The notes: generated by a model from the sequence alone, not told the origin. Shown: positions 51,795 to 61,249, counted from the first letter of the stretch. The stretch is 62,816 nucleotides of DNA from Subdoligranulum sp. (GCA_004555405.1 SFIE01000016.1:1-62816), one strand, 5' to 3'. Numbers and translations: made by a program.

Positions 51795-53672
51795 GTGGCC
51801 AAAGAAAATAAAAATGGCGGAATCGCATTAAAAGAACGCTCTGCCCCTCAAGATAAAACGCCCCAAACCGCCCGCCCCGGTGCCTGGTGGGATCAGCTGG
51901 TATGCCGGTGGACGGTGTGGCGTTGGAAGCAGAGCATAAAAGCTGAAAAACGCAGCAAAAAGTTCTGGCGCAAGGCCATGTCGATCTCGGCAGTGGCCGA
52001 ATTCGGCGAGTTTACATACATGATGGGCTTCTGGGCCGAGTATGTATTGCTGCTGACAGGGCGCGGGCTGCGCCGGGCAGCGCGGCTGCTGGCGCACGAG
52101 TGCGGCAAAATTTACACCATGCGCGTTTTGCCGGTGCTGCGGCTGGTATATGATATTTTTGCAGATGTGTTTGCCCCCATTGCGGAATGCGTGGTGGGCA
52201 TAAAGCATGTCCGCGCAGCACGCAAGCAGGCAGCCGAAAATCACCAAAAGCTGGAGCCTGCCTATTTTTTGCAGGGTATGGCCCGCTATGCGGCGGTGCT
52301 TGCGCGGGGCGTTGCGTGCCTTTTGCCCTTTGCGGCGGCAGCTGTGTTTGCCGTCACCGTAAAAACCACCCTCAGCCAGAACTATGTTCTGGCTGTGCAG
52401 GTGAACGGCGACACCGTGGGCTATGTGGCCAGCGAGCAGGTGTTTGACGATGCCCGCACCAACCTGAACGAGCGTATTGAACGCGCCCACGAGGGCATGA
52501 ATCTGGGCGATGCCGAAAACGCTGAACAAAAGCAGTTTGAGATCAACCCCACCTTTATGCTGCGGGTATCCAAAAAAGAAGTGCTGGACGAAAAGGAAAT
52601 GGCCGACGCCATTCTGCGCGCCAGCAGTGACCAGATCCAGGAAGCCACGGCCTTGTATGTGGATGGCCATCTGCGCGCCATCACCACGCAGGGCGATGAT
52701 CTGCGCCGCTTCCTGGAGGATTTCAAAGCGCCGTATGAGGACCCGAACGATCCGGATATGCGCGTGGAATTCGTGAAAAACATCGAGCTGGTGGACGGTG
52801 TGTATTTCACCGATTCCATCATGGACTATGCCGACATTGTAAATATGCTCAACGGCAAAGAGCAGGAAGAAAAAATCTATGTGGTGCAGGCGGGCGATAC
52901 CCCGTGGATGATCGCAGCGGCCAACGATCTTACGCTGAACGAGCTGTATGAGCTGAACCCCGAAATGACCAGCAAGAGCTACCAGATGTATATTGGCGAT
53001 GAGCTGGTGGTGGCGCAGGAAATGGATTTCCTGCAGGTAAAACAGGTGGCTACCCGCACCTGGCAGGAGGAGATCGCCTACGATACCAAAACCACCAATT
53101 CGGAGGAATACGACTGGGGCGTGACCAAAACCATCACAGCCGGTCAGAACGGCCTGAAGGAAGTCACGGCGGATATCACCTATATCAACGGCGTAAAGGT
53201 AAGCACCGAGGTGCTGAACGAAACCATTCTGGTGGAGCCTGTTACCGAGGAAATCATCAAGGGCACCCACCTCAAGAGCGGCATGGTGGCGCAGTACGGC
53301 ACAGGCAACTTTATCTGGCCGGTGCCCAACTACAAGTATGTGAGCCGCTGGATGAGCAGCGGCCACACCGGCGCTGATATCTGTGCTGCCTACGGTACAC
53401 CCATTATTGCCTGCGATGCGGGCGTGGTGGTCACAAGCGGGTGGCATTACAGCTACGGCAACTATGTGATCATCAACCACGGCAACGGCTATCGAACCCT
53501 GTATGCGCACATGGCATACTCGCCGTCGGTATCGGTGGGCCAGTCGGTAAGTCAGGGCCAGGTGATCGGCTATGTGGGCTCTACCGGCAACTCTTACGGC
53601 AACCACTGCCATCTGGAAATGTATTACAACGGCGTGCGTTTCAGCGCCCGCAATGTGTTCCCGGGAATGTAA
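51795..53672 (+). CDS. M23 peptidoglycan endopeptidase with LysM and G5 domains
   Basis: 625 residues from a GTG with AAGGAGG 8 bases upstream. A cytoplasmic N-terminal part (about 1-165) leads to one membrane helix (about 170-192); the rest is outside. A LysM wall-binding domain (about 358-402, V-V-Q-A-G-D-T-P-W), a G5 domain (about 412-490) and an M23 peptidase domain (about 515-615) follow. The zinc ligands are present: H-T-G-A-D (H523) and H-C-H-L-E near 603. It should cut peptide cross-links during wall growth or division. Confidence 0.92.
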   Translation: MAKENKNGGIALKERSAPQDKTPQTARPGAWWDQLVCRWTVWRWKQSIKAEKRSKKFWRKAMSISAVAEFGEFTYMMGFWAEYVLLLTGRGLRRAARLLAHECGKIYTMRVLPVLRLVYDIFADVFAPIAECVVGIKHVRAARKQAAENHQKLEPAYFLQGMARYAAVLARGVACLLPFAAAAVFAVTVKTTLSQNYVLAVQVNGDTVGYVASEQVFDDARTNLNERIERAHEGMNLGDAENAEQKQFEINPTFMLRVSKKEVLDEKEMADAILRASSDQIQEATALYVDGHLRAITTQGDDLRRFLEDFKAPYEDPNDPDMRVEFVKNIELVDGVYFTDSIMDYADIVNMLNGKEQEEKIYVVQAGDTPWMIAAANDLTLNELYELNPEMTSKSYQMYIGDELVVAQEMDFLQVKQVATRTWQEEIAYDTKTTNSEEYDWGVTKTITAGQNGLKEVTADITYINGVKVSTEVLNETILVEPVTEEIIKGTHLKSGMVAQYGTGNFIWPVPNYKYVSRWMSSGHTGADICAAYGTPIIACDAGVVVTSGWHYSYGNYVIINHGNGYRTLYAHMAYSPSVSVGQSVSQGQVIGYVGSTGNSYGNHCHLEMYYNGVRFSARNVFPGM

Positions 53673-53681
53673 AACTTCTAA

Positions 53682-53732
53682 GGCAATATCACAGGTTTTG
53701 CCCGATGGGCACTTGGAATTGCGCGGTATGTC
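53682..53732 (-). repeat. Short deletion copy of the inverted-repeat element (copy D)
   Basis: Starts GGCAATATCACAGG and ends GGCACTTGGAATTGCGCGG, the element ends with the middle missing; the right part matches the full copies at about 21 of 26 positions. It lies ten bases after the M23 gene. Confidence 0.5.
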
Positions 53733-53735
53733 TCT

Positions 53736-53783
53736 AAAGCCCGGGGTGCCCCCTGCTGCGGCAGGGCAGCGCCCCGGGCTTTT
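53736..53783 (+). terminator. Terminator after the M23 peptidase gene
   Basis: AAAGCCCGGGG and CCCCGGGCTTTT pair with further GC pairs inside. Confidence 0.9.
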
Positions 53784-53877
53784 GCCGGTTTTATATGGGA
53801 AAAATGCCCATTTTTCTGCCTGTATGGGAATATGTTGCTGTTATTTTCACAAATTGTGCAAATACTAAACTTGCATC

Positions 53878-53906
53878 TTTTCAAAAGTGCAAAAGTATGG
53901 TATAGT
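53878..53906 (+). promoter_or_regulatory. Promoter of murA
   Basis: TTTTCA, a 17-base spacer and TATAGT. The perfect dyad CACAAATTGTG lies at 53848-53858, 20 bases upstream of the -35. Gap 53673-54010 also holds repeat copy D and a terminator. Confidence 0.5.
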
Positions 53907-54010
53907 AAATCTAAATTTGGGGTATTCCCGGTACTTGCCCGGGGATACGGTGCGGCGAAAAAGGCTGGCTTTTTTGGCTGCAAACCGGTTTGAGTGAGGA
54001 GCAAAACATT

Positions 54011-55294
54011 TTGGAAAAATATATCATCAACGGCGGCATCCCCCTGCATGGCGAGGTGGAGATCAGCGGCGCCAAAAATGCGGCTGTGGCAATTCTGCCC
54101 GCCACCATTCTGGCAGCCGGAAAATGCGTGATCGAAAACCTGCCTGCGATCAGCGATGTGATGGTTTCGCTGCAGATCCTGAGCGAGTTGGGGGCCCGGG
54201 TACGCCTGATCAATAAAAACACCTACGAGATCGACACCACCTATCTTTCCTGCACCGAGGTGCCCAACGAGCTTTCGCGCCAGATGCGCGCCAGCTACTA
54301 CTTTTTGGGCGCACTGCTGGGCCGCTTCGGCAATGCACAGGTGGCCATGCCCGGCGGCTGCAATCTGGGCCCCCGCCCCATCGACCAGCACCTGAAAGCC
54401 TTTACGGCGCTGGGTGCAGAGGATTCGGTGGAATACGGCATGATCAATGTGCACAGCGACAGCCTGAAGGGCGTGCATATTTTCTTTGACACGGTTTCCG
54501 TGGGCGCAACCATGAACGCCATGCTCAGCGCCGTGCTGGCCGAGGGCCAGACCGTGCTGGAAAATGTGGCCAAGGAGCCCCATGTGGTGGATCTTGCCAA
54601 CTGCCTGAACATGATGGGCGCTGAAATTCGCGGCGCAGGCACCGATGTGATCCGTATTCGCGGTGTAAAGAGTATGCACGGCTGTGAATATTCCATCATT
54701 CCGGATCAGATCGAGGCAGGCAGCTATATGGTGGCTGCCGCAGTAACCGGCGGCGATGTTACGGTGCGCAATGTCATTCCCAAGCATCTGGAGCCCATCA
54801 CCGCAAAGCTGCGTCTGGCTGGCTGCGAGGTGGAGGAATTTGATGAATCCGTGCGTGTGCGCCGCACCGGCGATTTGCACCCCCTCAAGATCAAAACCAT
54901 GCCGCATCCCGGCTTTCCCACCGATCTGCAGCCCCTGTTTGCCGTAATGCTGTGCCTTGCCAAGGGCACCAGCATTATCACCGAGGGCATTTGGGAAAAC
55001 CGTTTCCGCTATGCAGATGAGCTGGCCCACATGGGTGCCAACATTCAGGTGGATGGTCAGGTGGCCGTGATCGAAGGCGTAGACAGCCTGCAGGCGGCAC
55101 CGCTGCGCGCCAGCGACCTGCGCGCGGGCGCTGCTCTGGTGGTGGCCGCACTGGGGGCCAAGGGCACCAGCGAGGTGGACGAAACCAGCCACATCGAACG
55201 CGGCTATGAAAACATTGTGGAAAAATTCCAGGCGCTGGGTGCAGACATCAAGCGTGTGGACAAGCCGGTTTTGAATGTAAACCAGGCAATGTAA
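54011..55294 (+). CDS. murA: UDP-N-acetylglucosamine 1-carboxyvinyltransferase
   Basis: First committed step of peptidoglycan synthesis: adds enolpyruvate from PEP to UDP-GlcNAc. 427 residues from a TTG at 54011, with GAGGAG 9 bases upstream; an in-frame TTG at 53990 is less likely. K22-N23 (S-G-A-K-N-A) and the active cysteine C117 (P-G-G-C-N-L-G-P-R-P-I-D) are intact, so it should be fosfomycin-sensitive by this residue. Firmicutes often have two MurA genes; which one this is cannot be told. Confidence 0.95.
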   Translation: MEKYIINGGIPLHGEVEISGAKNAAVAILPATILAAGKCVIENLPAISDVMVSLQILSELGARVRLINKNTYEIDTTYLSCTEVPNELSRQMRASYYFLGALLGRFGNAQVAMPGGCNLGPRPIDQHLKAFTALGAEDSVEYGMINVHSDSLKGVHIFFDTVSVGATMNAMLSAVLAEGQTVLENVAKEPHVVDLANCLNMMGAEIRGAGTDVIRIRGVKSMHGCEYSIIPDQIEAGSYMVAAAVTGGDVTVRNVIPKHLEPITAKLRLAGCEVEEFDESVRVRRTGDLHPLKIKTMPHPGFPTDLQPLFAVMLCLAKGTSIITEGIWENRFRYADELAHMGANIQVDGQVAVIEGVDSLQAAPLRASDLRAGAALVVAALGAKGTSEVDETSHIERGYENIVEKFQALGADIKRVDKPVLNVNQAM

Positions 55295-55333
55295 CGAATC
55301 TGGCGGAGGCGGCAAGCGCCTCCGCTTTTTTAG

Positions 55334-55432
55334 GGCAATACCGCATAATTCTAAGTGCCGATACGGCGAGCGAGGTGCCGCAGCCGCCGGAGTGGTGCTT
55401 AAGCCGCCAGGCGGGAATTATGCGGTGTTGCC
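55334..55432 (-). repeat. Miniature inverted-repeat element, full copy B
   Basis: 99 bp with 18-bp terminal inverted repeats (GGCAATACCGCATAATTC and GAATTATGCGGTGTTGCC). Reverse-complemented it matches copy A with about 8 differences in 99 bases. It fills most of the gap between murA and the YycJ-type gene. Confidence 0.85.
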
Positions 55433-55493
55433 TTAGGTGGGCCTTCGTGATCGGCGGGCCAGCCTGTGCAAAGGGAAAGGCATTGAAAAGAAT

Positions 55494-56285
55494 ATGGCAA
55501 TTTTTACCACTCTGTATTCCGGATCCTCGGGCAACTGCGCCGTGGTGAAAACCAACGAAAAGGGCTATCTGCTCATCGATATGGGCAAAAGCTGCCGCAT
55601 CACCCTGAACGCATTGAAGGAAATGGGTCTTTCGGTGCGTGACTGTCAGGGAATTTTGGTCACACACGAGCATTCCGACCATGTGAAGGGGCTGGATACT
55701 TTTTTAAAGCATTATAATGTGCCGGTGTTTTCCGGGGCAGACACACTGGATATGCTGCAAAGCCGGGGCACCATTCCGCCCATGGTGGAAAGCGTGGCCA
55801 TTCAGGGCCGCACCGAGGAAATCGCGGGCCTGCGCGTAACGGCATTCCCCACCAGCCACGATGTGCCCTGTGTGGGGTTTCGCATCGAGGAAGCCGGGGG
55901 CGGCGCAATGGCCTATGCCAGCGATCTGGGAACCCTCACCCCGGCGGTACACGAAAATCTGTCCGGGTGCGATCTGGTAGCGCTGGAGGCCAATTACGAC
56001 CTGCAGCGCCTGCGTTACGGCCCTTACCCCGGGTACTTAAAGGCGCGCATTGAAAGCCGCCGCGGCCATTTGGACAATCGTGAATGTGCCGCCAAGGTGG
56101 CTGAGCTGGCGGCGGCAGGCTGCCAGAAATTCAGCCTTCTGCACCTCAGTCAGGAAAACAACGCCCCCGAGCTGGCGCTGGAGGCTGTGGCCGATGCCTT
56201 CCGTGCAACCGGCTTTACGCCCGCCCCTGCCTTGACCGTGCAGGCGCAGGAGCGAAACGCCGTGAGCCGTGCAATGGAGTTTTGA
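55494..56285 (+). CDS. MBL-fold metallohydrolase (YycJ/WalJ-like)
   Basis: 263 residues from the ATG at 55494. N-terminal L-Y-S-G-S-S-G-N is characteristic of YycJ/WalJ; H-E-H-S-D-H (the metal site) follows L-V-T, and D-L-G-T and the later H-L-S complete the site. The family is a 5'-exonuclease linked to DNA repair and, in some species, to the WalKR cell-wall regulon. No walRK genes are here, but rlmH follows five bases later, as in the Bacillus yyc region. Confidence 0.85.
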   Translation: MAIFTTLYSGSSGNCAVVKTNEKGYLLIDMGKSCRITLNALKEMGLSVRDCQGILVTHEHSDHVKGLDTFLKHYNVPVFSGADTLDMLQSRGTIPPMVESVAIQGRTEEIAGLRVTAFPTSHDVPCVGFRIEEAGGGAMAYASDLGTLTPAVHENLSGCDLVALEANYDLQRLRYGPYPGYLKARIESRRGHLDNRECAAKVAELAAAGCQKFSLLHLSQENNAPELALEAVADAFRATGFTPAPALTVQAQERNAVSRAMEF

Positions 56286-56289
56286 TGGT

Positions 56290-56775
56290 ATGCAGAATAT
56301 TGATTTGATCTGTCTGGGCAAGCTGAATGCGGCCTATTGCGCCGCCGGTGTGGCCGAATATCAAAAACGCCTTTCGGCATTTTGCAATTTCCGTATCATT
56401 GAACTGCCCGAGGAACTGATCCGCGAAAAAAACGCCAGCGCTGCCGTGATCGAAAAAGCGCTGGACAAAGAGGGCACAGCCATTTTAAGCCATGTGCGCA
56501 AGGGCGCGGCCATTGTGGCAATGTGCGTAGAGGGTAAGCTGGTTTCCAGCGAGGATCTGGCGGCCTTTGTGTCCGAGCGTGCCCTGCAGGGCGCAGGGGA
56601 CATCGCCTTTGTGATCGGCAGCAGCCATGGGCTTTCGCCCAAGGTCAAGCAGGCCGCTGCACTCAAATTCAGCATGGGGCGCATCACGCTGCCGCACCAG
56701 CTGGCCCGTTTGGTGCTTACTGAGCAGATCTACCGGGCATTCAGCATCAACAACGGCATCAAATATCACAAGTAA
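56290..56775 (+). CDS. rlmH: 23S rRNA (pseudouridine(1915)-N(3))-methyltransferase
   Basis: SPOUT-fold enzyme that methylates pseudouridine 1915 in helix 69 of 23S rRNA with S-adenosylmethionine. 161 residues from the ATG at 56290. F-V-I-G-S-S-H-G-L-S and M-T/I-L-P-H-Q-L-A-R-L-V-L-T-E-Q-I-Y-R-A-F are the knot motifs that bind SAM, and Y-H-K ends the protein as in all members. Tightly packed between the YycJ-type gene and cca. Confidence 0.95.
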   Translation: MQNIDLICLGKLNAAYCAAGVAEYQKRLSAFCNFRIIELPEELIREKNASAAVIEKALDKEGTAILSHVRKGAAIVAMCVEGKLVSSEDLAAFVSERALQGAGDIAFVIGSSHGLSPKVKQAAALKFSMGRITLPHQLARLVLTEQIYRAFSINNGIKYHK

Positions 56776-56793
56776 AAGTCGGGGGAAAAGAGT

Positions 56794-58116
56794 ATGTTTT
56801 CGCTGCCGCCGCAGGTAAGCCGGGCGCTTGCTCTGCTGAACAGCGCCGGGCACGAGGCCTATTTGGTGGGCGGTGCCGTGCGCGACTATGCCATGGGCAA
56901 AACACCTCACGATTGGGATATCACCACCGCTGCGCTGCCCGAGCAGACCGCAGCGGTGTTTGCACACTATCGATTGATCGAAACCGGCATACAGCACGGC
57001 ACGGTGACCGTGCTGCTGGACGGTGAGCCGTTGGAGATCACCACCTATCGGGTGGACGGTGCATACACCGACCATCGCCGCCCGGACTCGGTGCGCTTTA
57101 CCCCCAGCTTAAAACAGGATCTGGCCCGCCGCGATTTTACAATCAATGCCATGGCCTATCATCCGGCGGTGGGAGTGGTGGACCCTTTCGGCGGCCTGCA
57201 GGATCTGCAAAATGGCCTTGTGCGCTGTGTGGGCGAGCCCGCCCGCCGCTTTGGTGAGGACGGCCTGCGCCTTGTGCGCGCACTGCGCTTTGCCTCGGTG
57301 CTGGATATGCGGCTGGAGCCCGGCACGGCAAAGGCGGTACACGAGTGCCGGGAAAACCTGCGCCCCATTGCCGCCGAGCGGGTGCATACCGAACTCACCA
57401 AGCTGCTGTGCGGCACAAACGCCGAGAGCGTTTTGCTGCAATACCGCGATGTGCTGGCTGTGCCGATGCCCGAGATCGCGCCCATGTTTGATTTTGCCCA
57501 GCACAACCCGCATCATAACCGGGATGTGTGGGCGCACACCGCTGCCGTTACGGCGGCCATACCGCCCGAGCCTGTTTTGCGCTGGGCGGCGTTTCTGCAC
57601 GATATCGGCAAGCCCGGCTGCTTTTCGCTGGCGGGGGATGGCGTGGGCCATTTTTACGGCCATGCACAAAAAAGCGCCGAACTGGCCGAACAGATCCTGC
57701 AGCGGCTGCGGTTTGACAATGCCTCCAAGGCCGAGGTGCTGAAGCTGATCCGCTATCACGATCTGCCCATACAGCCGGAAACAAAACAGGTAAAGCGGCT
57801 GGCGGGCCGGCTGGGCGTGGAGTCGCTGCGTCGGCTGATCGCCCTGCATAAGGCCGACACCATGGGCCAATCCGATATTTGCGCCGGGCGCGTTGCGCAG
57901 TATTCGCTTGTGGAGCAGGTGCTGGACGAAATTTTAGCCCGGCAGGCCTGCTTTTCGTTAAAAGATCTGGCCGTGAACGGGCGGGATGTGATGGCGCTGG
58001 GGCTTTCGGGCCCGGCGGTGGGCAGGGCGCTGCAAAGCTGCCTGAACGCCGTGATGGAGGAAAAGCTCCCCAACCAAAAACAGGCCCTGTTGGCCTATAT
58101 ACAGAAAAGCATGTAA
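56794..58116 (+). CDS. cca: CCA tRNA nucleotidyltransferase with HD domain
   Basis: Adds or repairs the 3' CCA end of tRNAs. 440 residues. The head domain has L-V-G-G-A-V-R-D and D-W-D-I (the metal-binding D-x-D), then G-T-V-T-V; R-R-D-F-T-I-N-A-M-A and the neck R-F-G-E-D-G-L-R-L-V-R-A-L-R-F follow. An HD domain (about 245-350, F-L-H-D-I-G-K-P-G) extends the C-terminus, which suggests added phosphatase or phosphodiesterase activity. GGGGAAAAG precedes the ATG. It ends at a shared terminator. Confidence 0.94.
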   Translation: MFSLPPQVSRALALLNSAGHEAYLVGGAVRDYAMGKTPHDWDITTAALPEQTAAVFAHYRLIETGIQHGTVTVLLDGEPLEITTYRVDGAYTDHRRPDSVRFTPSLKQDLARRDFTINAMAYHPAVGVVDPFGGLQDLQNGLVRCVGEPARRFGEDGLRLVRALRFASVLDMRLEPGTAKAVHECRENLRPIAAERVHTELTKLLCGTNAESVLLQYRDVLAVPMPEIAPMFDFAQHNPHHNRDVWAHTAAVTAAIPPEPVLRWAAFLHDIGKPGCFSLAGDGVGHFYGHAQKSAELAEQILQRLRFDNASKAEVLKLIRYHDLPIQPETKQVKRLAGRLGVESLRRLIALHKADTMGQSDICAGRVAQYSLVEQVLDEILARQACFSLKDLAVNGRDVMALGLSGPAVGRALQSCLNAVMEEKLPNQKQALLAYIQKSM

Positions 58117-58152
58117 AAAACCTCGCTGCAGGGCTTCTGCAGCGAGGTTTTT
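58115..58152. terminator. Bidirectional terminator between cca and the hydrogenase gene
   Basis: AAAAACCTCGCTGCAG and CTGCAGCGAGGTTTTT pair perfectly, with T runs on both sides. Confidence 0.95.
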
Positions 58153-58171
58153 GCGTTTCGATAAATAATAT

Positions 58172-59713
58172 TTATTGCTGATCGTCGTCCTTCAGGAAGT
58201 GAATGTTGCTGATGAATGCGCTCTCCTCGGGGTCCTTCAGGTCCGCCTGTGCGGTGTACTTGGCCAGAACGGCAGCGGTTTTGCGCGGGTCAGTCAGAGT
58301 GCCTGCACCGGCAATGCAGCCGCCGGGGCAGCCCATGCCCTCCAGCAGGTAGCCGTCGTATTTGCCAAGCTTTGCCATGGTCAGCAGCTTGCGGCACTCG
58401 GCAAGGCCCTGTGCGCTGGCGATCTTTACTTCCTTATCCGGATACCACTTGTGGATCTGGTCGGCCACAGCCTTGGCCACGCCGCCGCTGGCAGCAAAGC
58501 CGCGGCCTGCGCTGGAGGCATACACCATGGTATCCTCGGTTTCCATATCGTCCAGATGCGTAAAGTCTACGCCCTTGGCCTCAAACATACCGGCCAGCTC
58601 TTCAAAGGTAAGCACAAAGTCCACATCGCTGCGCACATGGCGGCGGCTGGCTTCCAGCTTTTTGGCGGCGCAGGGGCCCACAAAGCACATACGCGCCTCA
58701 GGGTCGGCCTTTTTCATCATGCGGGCGGTGAACACCATGGGGGTCATGGCCATGGAAATGTTGCCGGCCAGCTCGGGGAACAGGGTTTTGGCCATCATGC
58801 TCCAGCTGGGGCAGCAGCTGGTTGCCATAAAGCGCTTCTTGGCGGGCACTTCCTCCAAAAAGTCCTTGGCTTCGTCCACGGTGCAAAGGTCAGCGCCAAT
58901 GGCAACCTCCACCACATCCTCAAAGCCCAGCTGCTGCATGGCGGCGCGCAGCTTGGCGGTGTTATTCAGGGAGGGAAACTGGTTTACAAAAGCGGGGGCG
59001 ATCAGGGCATACACACGGTCGCCGCGCTTGATGCTCTGGATCAGCTGGAAGATCTGGCCCTTGTCCGAAATGGCGCCGAAGGGGCAGCTTACCAGGCACA
59101 TACCGCAGCTTACGCACTTGGAGTAATCAATGTCGGCACGGCCCAGTTCATCGCTGTGAATGGCGTTCATGCCGCAGGCCATGGCGCAGGGGCGCTCGGT
59201 TTTTACAATGGCGTTGTAGGGGCAGGCCTGAATGCACAGGCCGCACTTGATGCACAGCGACTGGTCGATGTGGCTCATGTTGTTTTTAAAGCTGATCGCC
59301 TTTTTGGGGCACACCTGCTGGCAGGGATGAGCCAGACAGGCCTGACAGAAATGGCTCACCTTCACCATTTTTTCGGGGCAGCTGTTGCAGGCAAACTTAA
59401 TGATGTTGATCAGCGGGGGGTCGTAGTACTTATCGGCAATAATGCTGTGCTCAATGCCTTCGCCGGTGCTCACCTGCTGGTCCAGCGGGCGCAGGGCAAG
59501 GCCCATGGCAAGGCGCACACGCTCAGAAACGATGGCGCGCTCCAAAAAAATGTTCTGCTGATGCACGCCCTGCTGGCCGGGCACGATGCGGAACGGCATA
59601 CGGCGCATCTGGGTGGCGTAGCTTTCGTTTACTTCGCCCTCATAACTCATACGGGCAACCTCGGTAAAAACCTTACGGCGCACATCCGTAACGGGGCTGG
59701 CAATACCTCTCAT
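58172..59713 (-). CDS. Monomeric [FeFe] hydrogenase
   Basis: Reversible hydrogen enzyme, 513 residues, cytoplasmic, with ferredoxin as the likely partner. Electron-transfer clusters: a Cys-rich region at 109-135, a ferredoxin pair with C-I-K-C-G-L-C-I-Q-A-C-P (154-165) and C-V-S-C-G-M-C-L-V-S-C-P (200-211). The H-cluster motifs are all present: T-S-C-C-P-S-W (298-304), G-P-C-A-A-K-K-L-E (346-354) and E-G-M-G-C-P-G-G-C (458-466). The sequence looks more like the group B type than classical CpI, which is inference. AAGGAGAA precedes the ATG. mtaB is 59 bases upstream. Confidence 0.9.
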   Translation of the reverse strand: MRGIASPVTDVRRKVFTEVARMSYEGEVNESYATQMRRMPFRIVPGQQGVHQQNIFLERAIVSERVRLAMGLALRPLDQQVSTGEGIEHSIIADKYYDPPLINIIKFACNSCPEKMVKVSHFCQACLAHPCQQVCPKKAISFKNNMSHIDQSLCIKCGLCIQACPYNAIVKTERPCAMACGMNAIHSDELGRADIDYSKCVSCGMCLVSCPFGAISDKGQIFQLIQSIKRGDRVYALIAPAFVNQFPSLNNTAKLRAAMQQLGFEDVVEVAIGADLCTVDEAKDFLEEVPAKKRFMATSCCPSWSMMAKTLFPELAGNISMAMTPMVFTARMMKKADPEARMCFVGPCAAKKLEASRRHVRSDVDFVLTFEELAGMFEAKGVDFTHLDDMETEDTMVYASSAGRGFAASGGVAKAVADQIHKWYPDKEVKIASAQGLAECRKLLTMAKLGKYDGYLLEGMGCPGGCIAGAGTLTDPRKTAAVLAKYTAQADLKDPEESAFISNIHFLKDDDQQ

Positions 59714-59772
59714 AAAAATTCTCCTTCACTCAGTTCGTTAAAAAAACGGATCAATCCGGGGGAAACATAGGG

Positions 59773-61071
59773 TCAAACAAGGGTGGCCTTGGCACGGTTT
59801 CCGTCCCACTCGCCGATGGTCACCTGCACGATCTCGCCGCAGCTGTGGCCCGGGGCCTGCACGGCAACGGGCAGATACTGGGGCGTATAGGCGGTAAAGG
59901 TGGTGGCGGAAAGCGCGGTTTCCAGCAGCACCGGTGCGGTGACGCCCTGCATACCGGCGGCCACCCTGGCGCGCACGGCCTCGGCGGCAGCCGTCATGCG
60001 GTGGCTGCGGGCTGCCTTTTCCTGCTCGGTAAGCTGATCGGGAAAATCAGCAGCCGGGGTGCCGCTGCGGCGCGAATAGGGAAACACATGAACCTTTAAA
60101 AAGCCAATCTGCTCCACAAAGGCCATGCTCTGCAAAAAGTCCTGCTCGGTTTCGCCGGGAAAGCCCACGATCACATCGGTGGTAAAGCTGATCAGGCGCG
60201 GCGCAAAGGCAGCGCGCAGATCCTCTACCACCCGGGCATACTGCTCGGCGGTGTAGGGGCGGCGCATACGGCGCAGGGTGGCCGTGCAGCCGCTTTGCAG
60301 GCTCAGGTGAAACTGGGGGCAAAGCCTGGAAAGCCCTGCCAGCCGCTGAATATCGCTGGGCTTCAGCATATCGGGGTCAAGGCTGCCAAGGCGCACACGC
60401 TCAATGCCGGGCACCGTGTCGATCTTTTCCAGAATATCCAAAAGGCACGAGCCGTTGTCCTTGCCGTAGCTGGGCAGGCTGATGCCCGAAACCACCACTT
60501 CTTTATAACCGGCAGCGGCCAAAGCGTGCAGCTCGGCCAGAATGCTGGCTTCGTCGCGGCTGCGCACGGGGCCGCGGGCACGCGGGATTACGCAATAGGC
60601 ACAGCGGCGGTCACAGCCGTCCTCGATCTTGATAAAGGCGCGGGTGTGATCCTCAAATTTTTCCAGCGGCAGCTCTTCAAACTTTTCGCCCTTGGCGTGG
60701 GGCTGAATATCCACCACACGCGGCTCGGTGCCGTCCAGCACCTTGGCCACATCAGCCAGAATGCGGTGTCGGCTGCCGGTGCCGGTCACCACATCGGCCT
60801 CGGCAATGGCAGCGGCTTCCTCGGGGAAAGCCTGCGGATAGCAGCCCGTAAGCACCGTAACGGCGCCGGGGTTTTCCCGCTTGGCGCGGCGCAGCCACTT
60901 GCGGCTTTTCTGATCGCCGAAATTGGTCACGGTGCAGCTGTTGACCACATACACATCGGCACTTTCGCCGGGGGCAGCCAGCAGATAGCCGTTTTGCTCA
61001 AACAGGCGCTGCAGCGCGCCGGTTTCGTTTTGATTCACCTTGCAGCCAAGGGTATAAAAACTTACACGCAT
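59773..61071 (-). CDS. mtaB: tRNA t6A37 methylthiotransferase
   Basis: Radical-SAM enzyme that converts t6A to ms2t6A at position 37 of ANN-decoding tRNAs. 432 residues. The N-terminal cluster cysteines are C10, C46 and C77; the radical-SAM set is C153, C157 and C160 in D-G-C-D-R-R-C-A-Y-C; a C-terminal TRAM domain is present. T-L-G-C-K-V-N-Q-N-E-T marks the MtaB rather than the MiaB branch. AGGAGAA precedes the ATG and a good promoter lies at 61155-61184. Confidence 0.93.
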   Translation of the reverse strand: MRVSFYTLGCKVNQNETGALQRLFEQNGYLLAAPGESADVYVVNSCTVTNFGDQKSRKWLRRAKRENPGAVTVLTGCYPQAFPEEAAAIAEADVVTGTGSRHRILADVAKVLDGTEPRVVDIQPHAKGEKFEELPLEKFEDHTRAFIKIEDGCDRRCAYCVIPRARGPVRSRDEASILAELHALAAAGYKEVVVSGISLPSYGKDNGSCLLDILEKIDTVPGIERVRLGSLDPDMLKPSDIQRLAGLSRLCPQFHLSLQSGCTATLRRMRRPYTAEQYARVVEDLRAAFAPRLISFTTDVIVGFPGETEQDFLQSMAFVEQIGFLKVHVFPYSRRSGTPAADFPDQLTEQEKAARSHRMTAAAEAVRARVAAGMQGVTAPVLLETALSATTFTAYTPQYLPVAVQAPGHSCGEIVQVTIGEWDGNRAKATLV

Positions 61072-61154
61072 GAAGGGTTCTCCTGTTTATAGGGGGGCAC
61101 CCGCCAAAATGCATGGAGAGCGCCTTACAAAAATTATCCAGCTTAAATTACCTT

Positions 61155-61184
61155 ATTATACATGATAATAAGCCGGTTCTGCAA
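61155..61184 (-). promoter_or_regulatory. Promoter of mtaB and the hydrogenase gene
   Basis: Minus strand TTGCAG, an 18-base spacer and TATAAT. Confidence 0.65.
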
Positions 61185-61249
61185 GCTATGCGCGCGCAGA
61201 AAATACAAAAAGATATAAATCGGGGAAAATCTGCCGCATCAGGCAAAAG

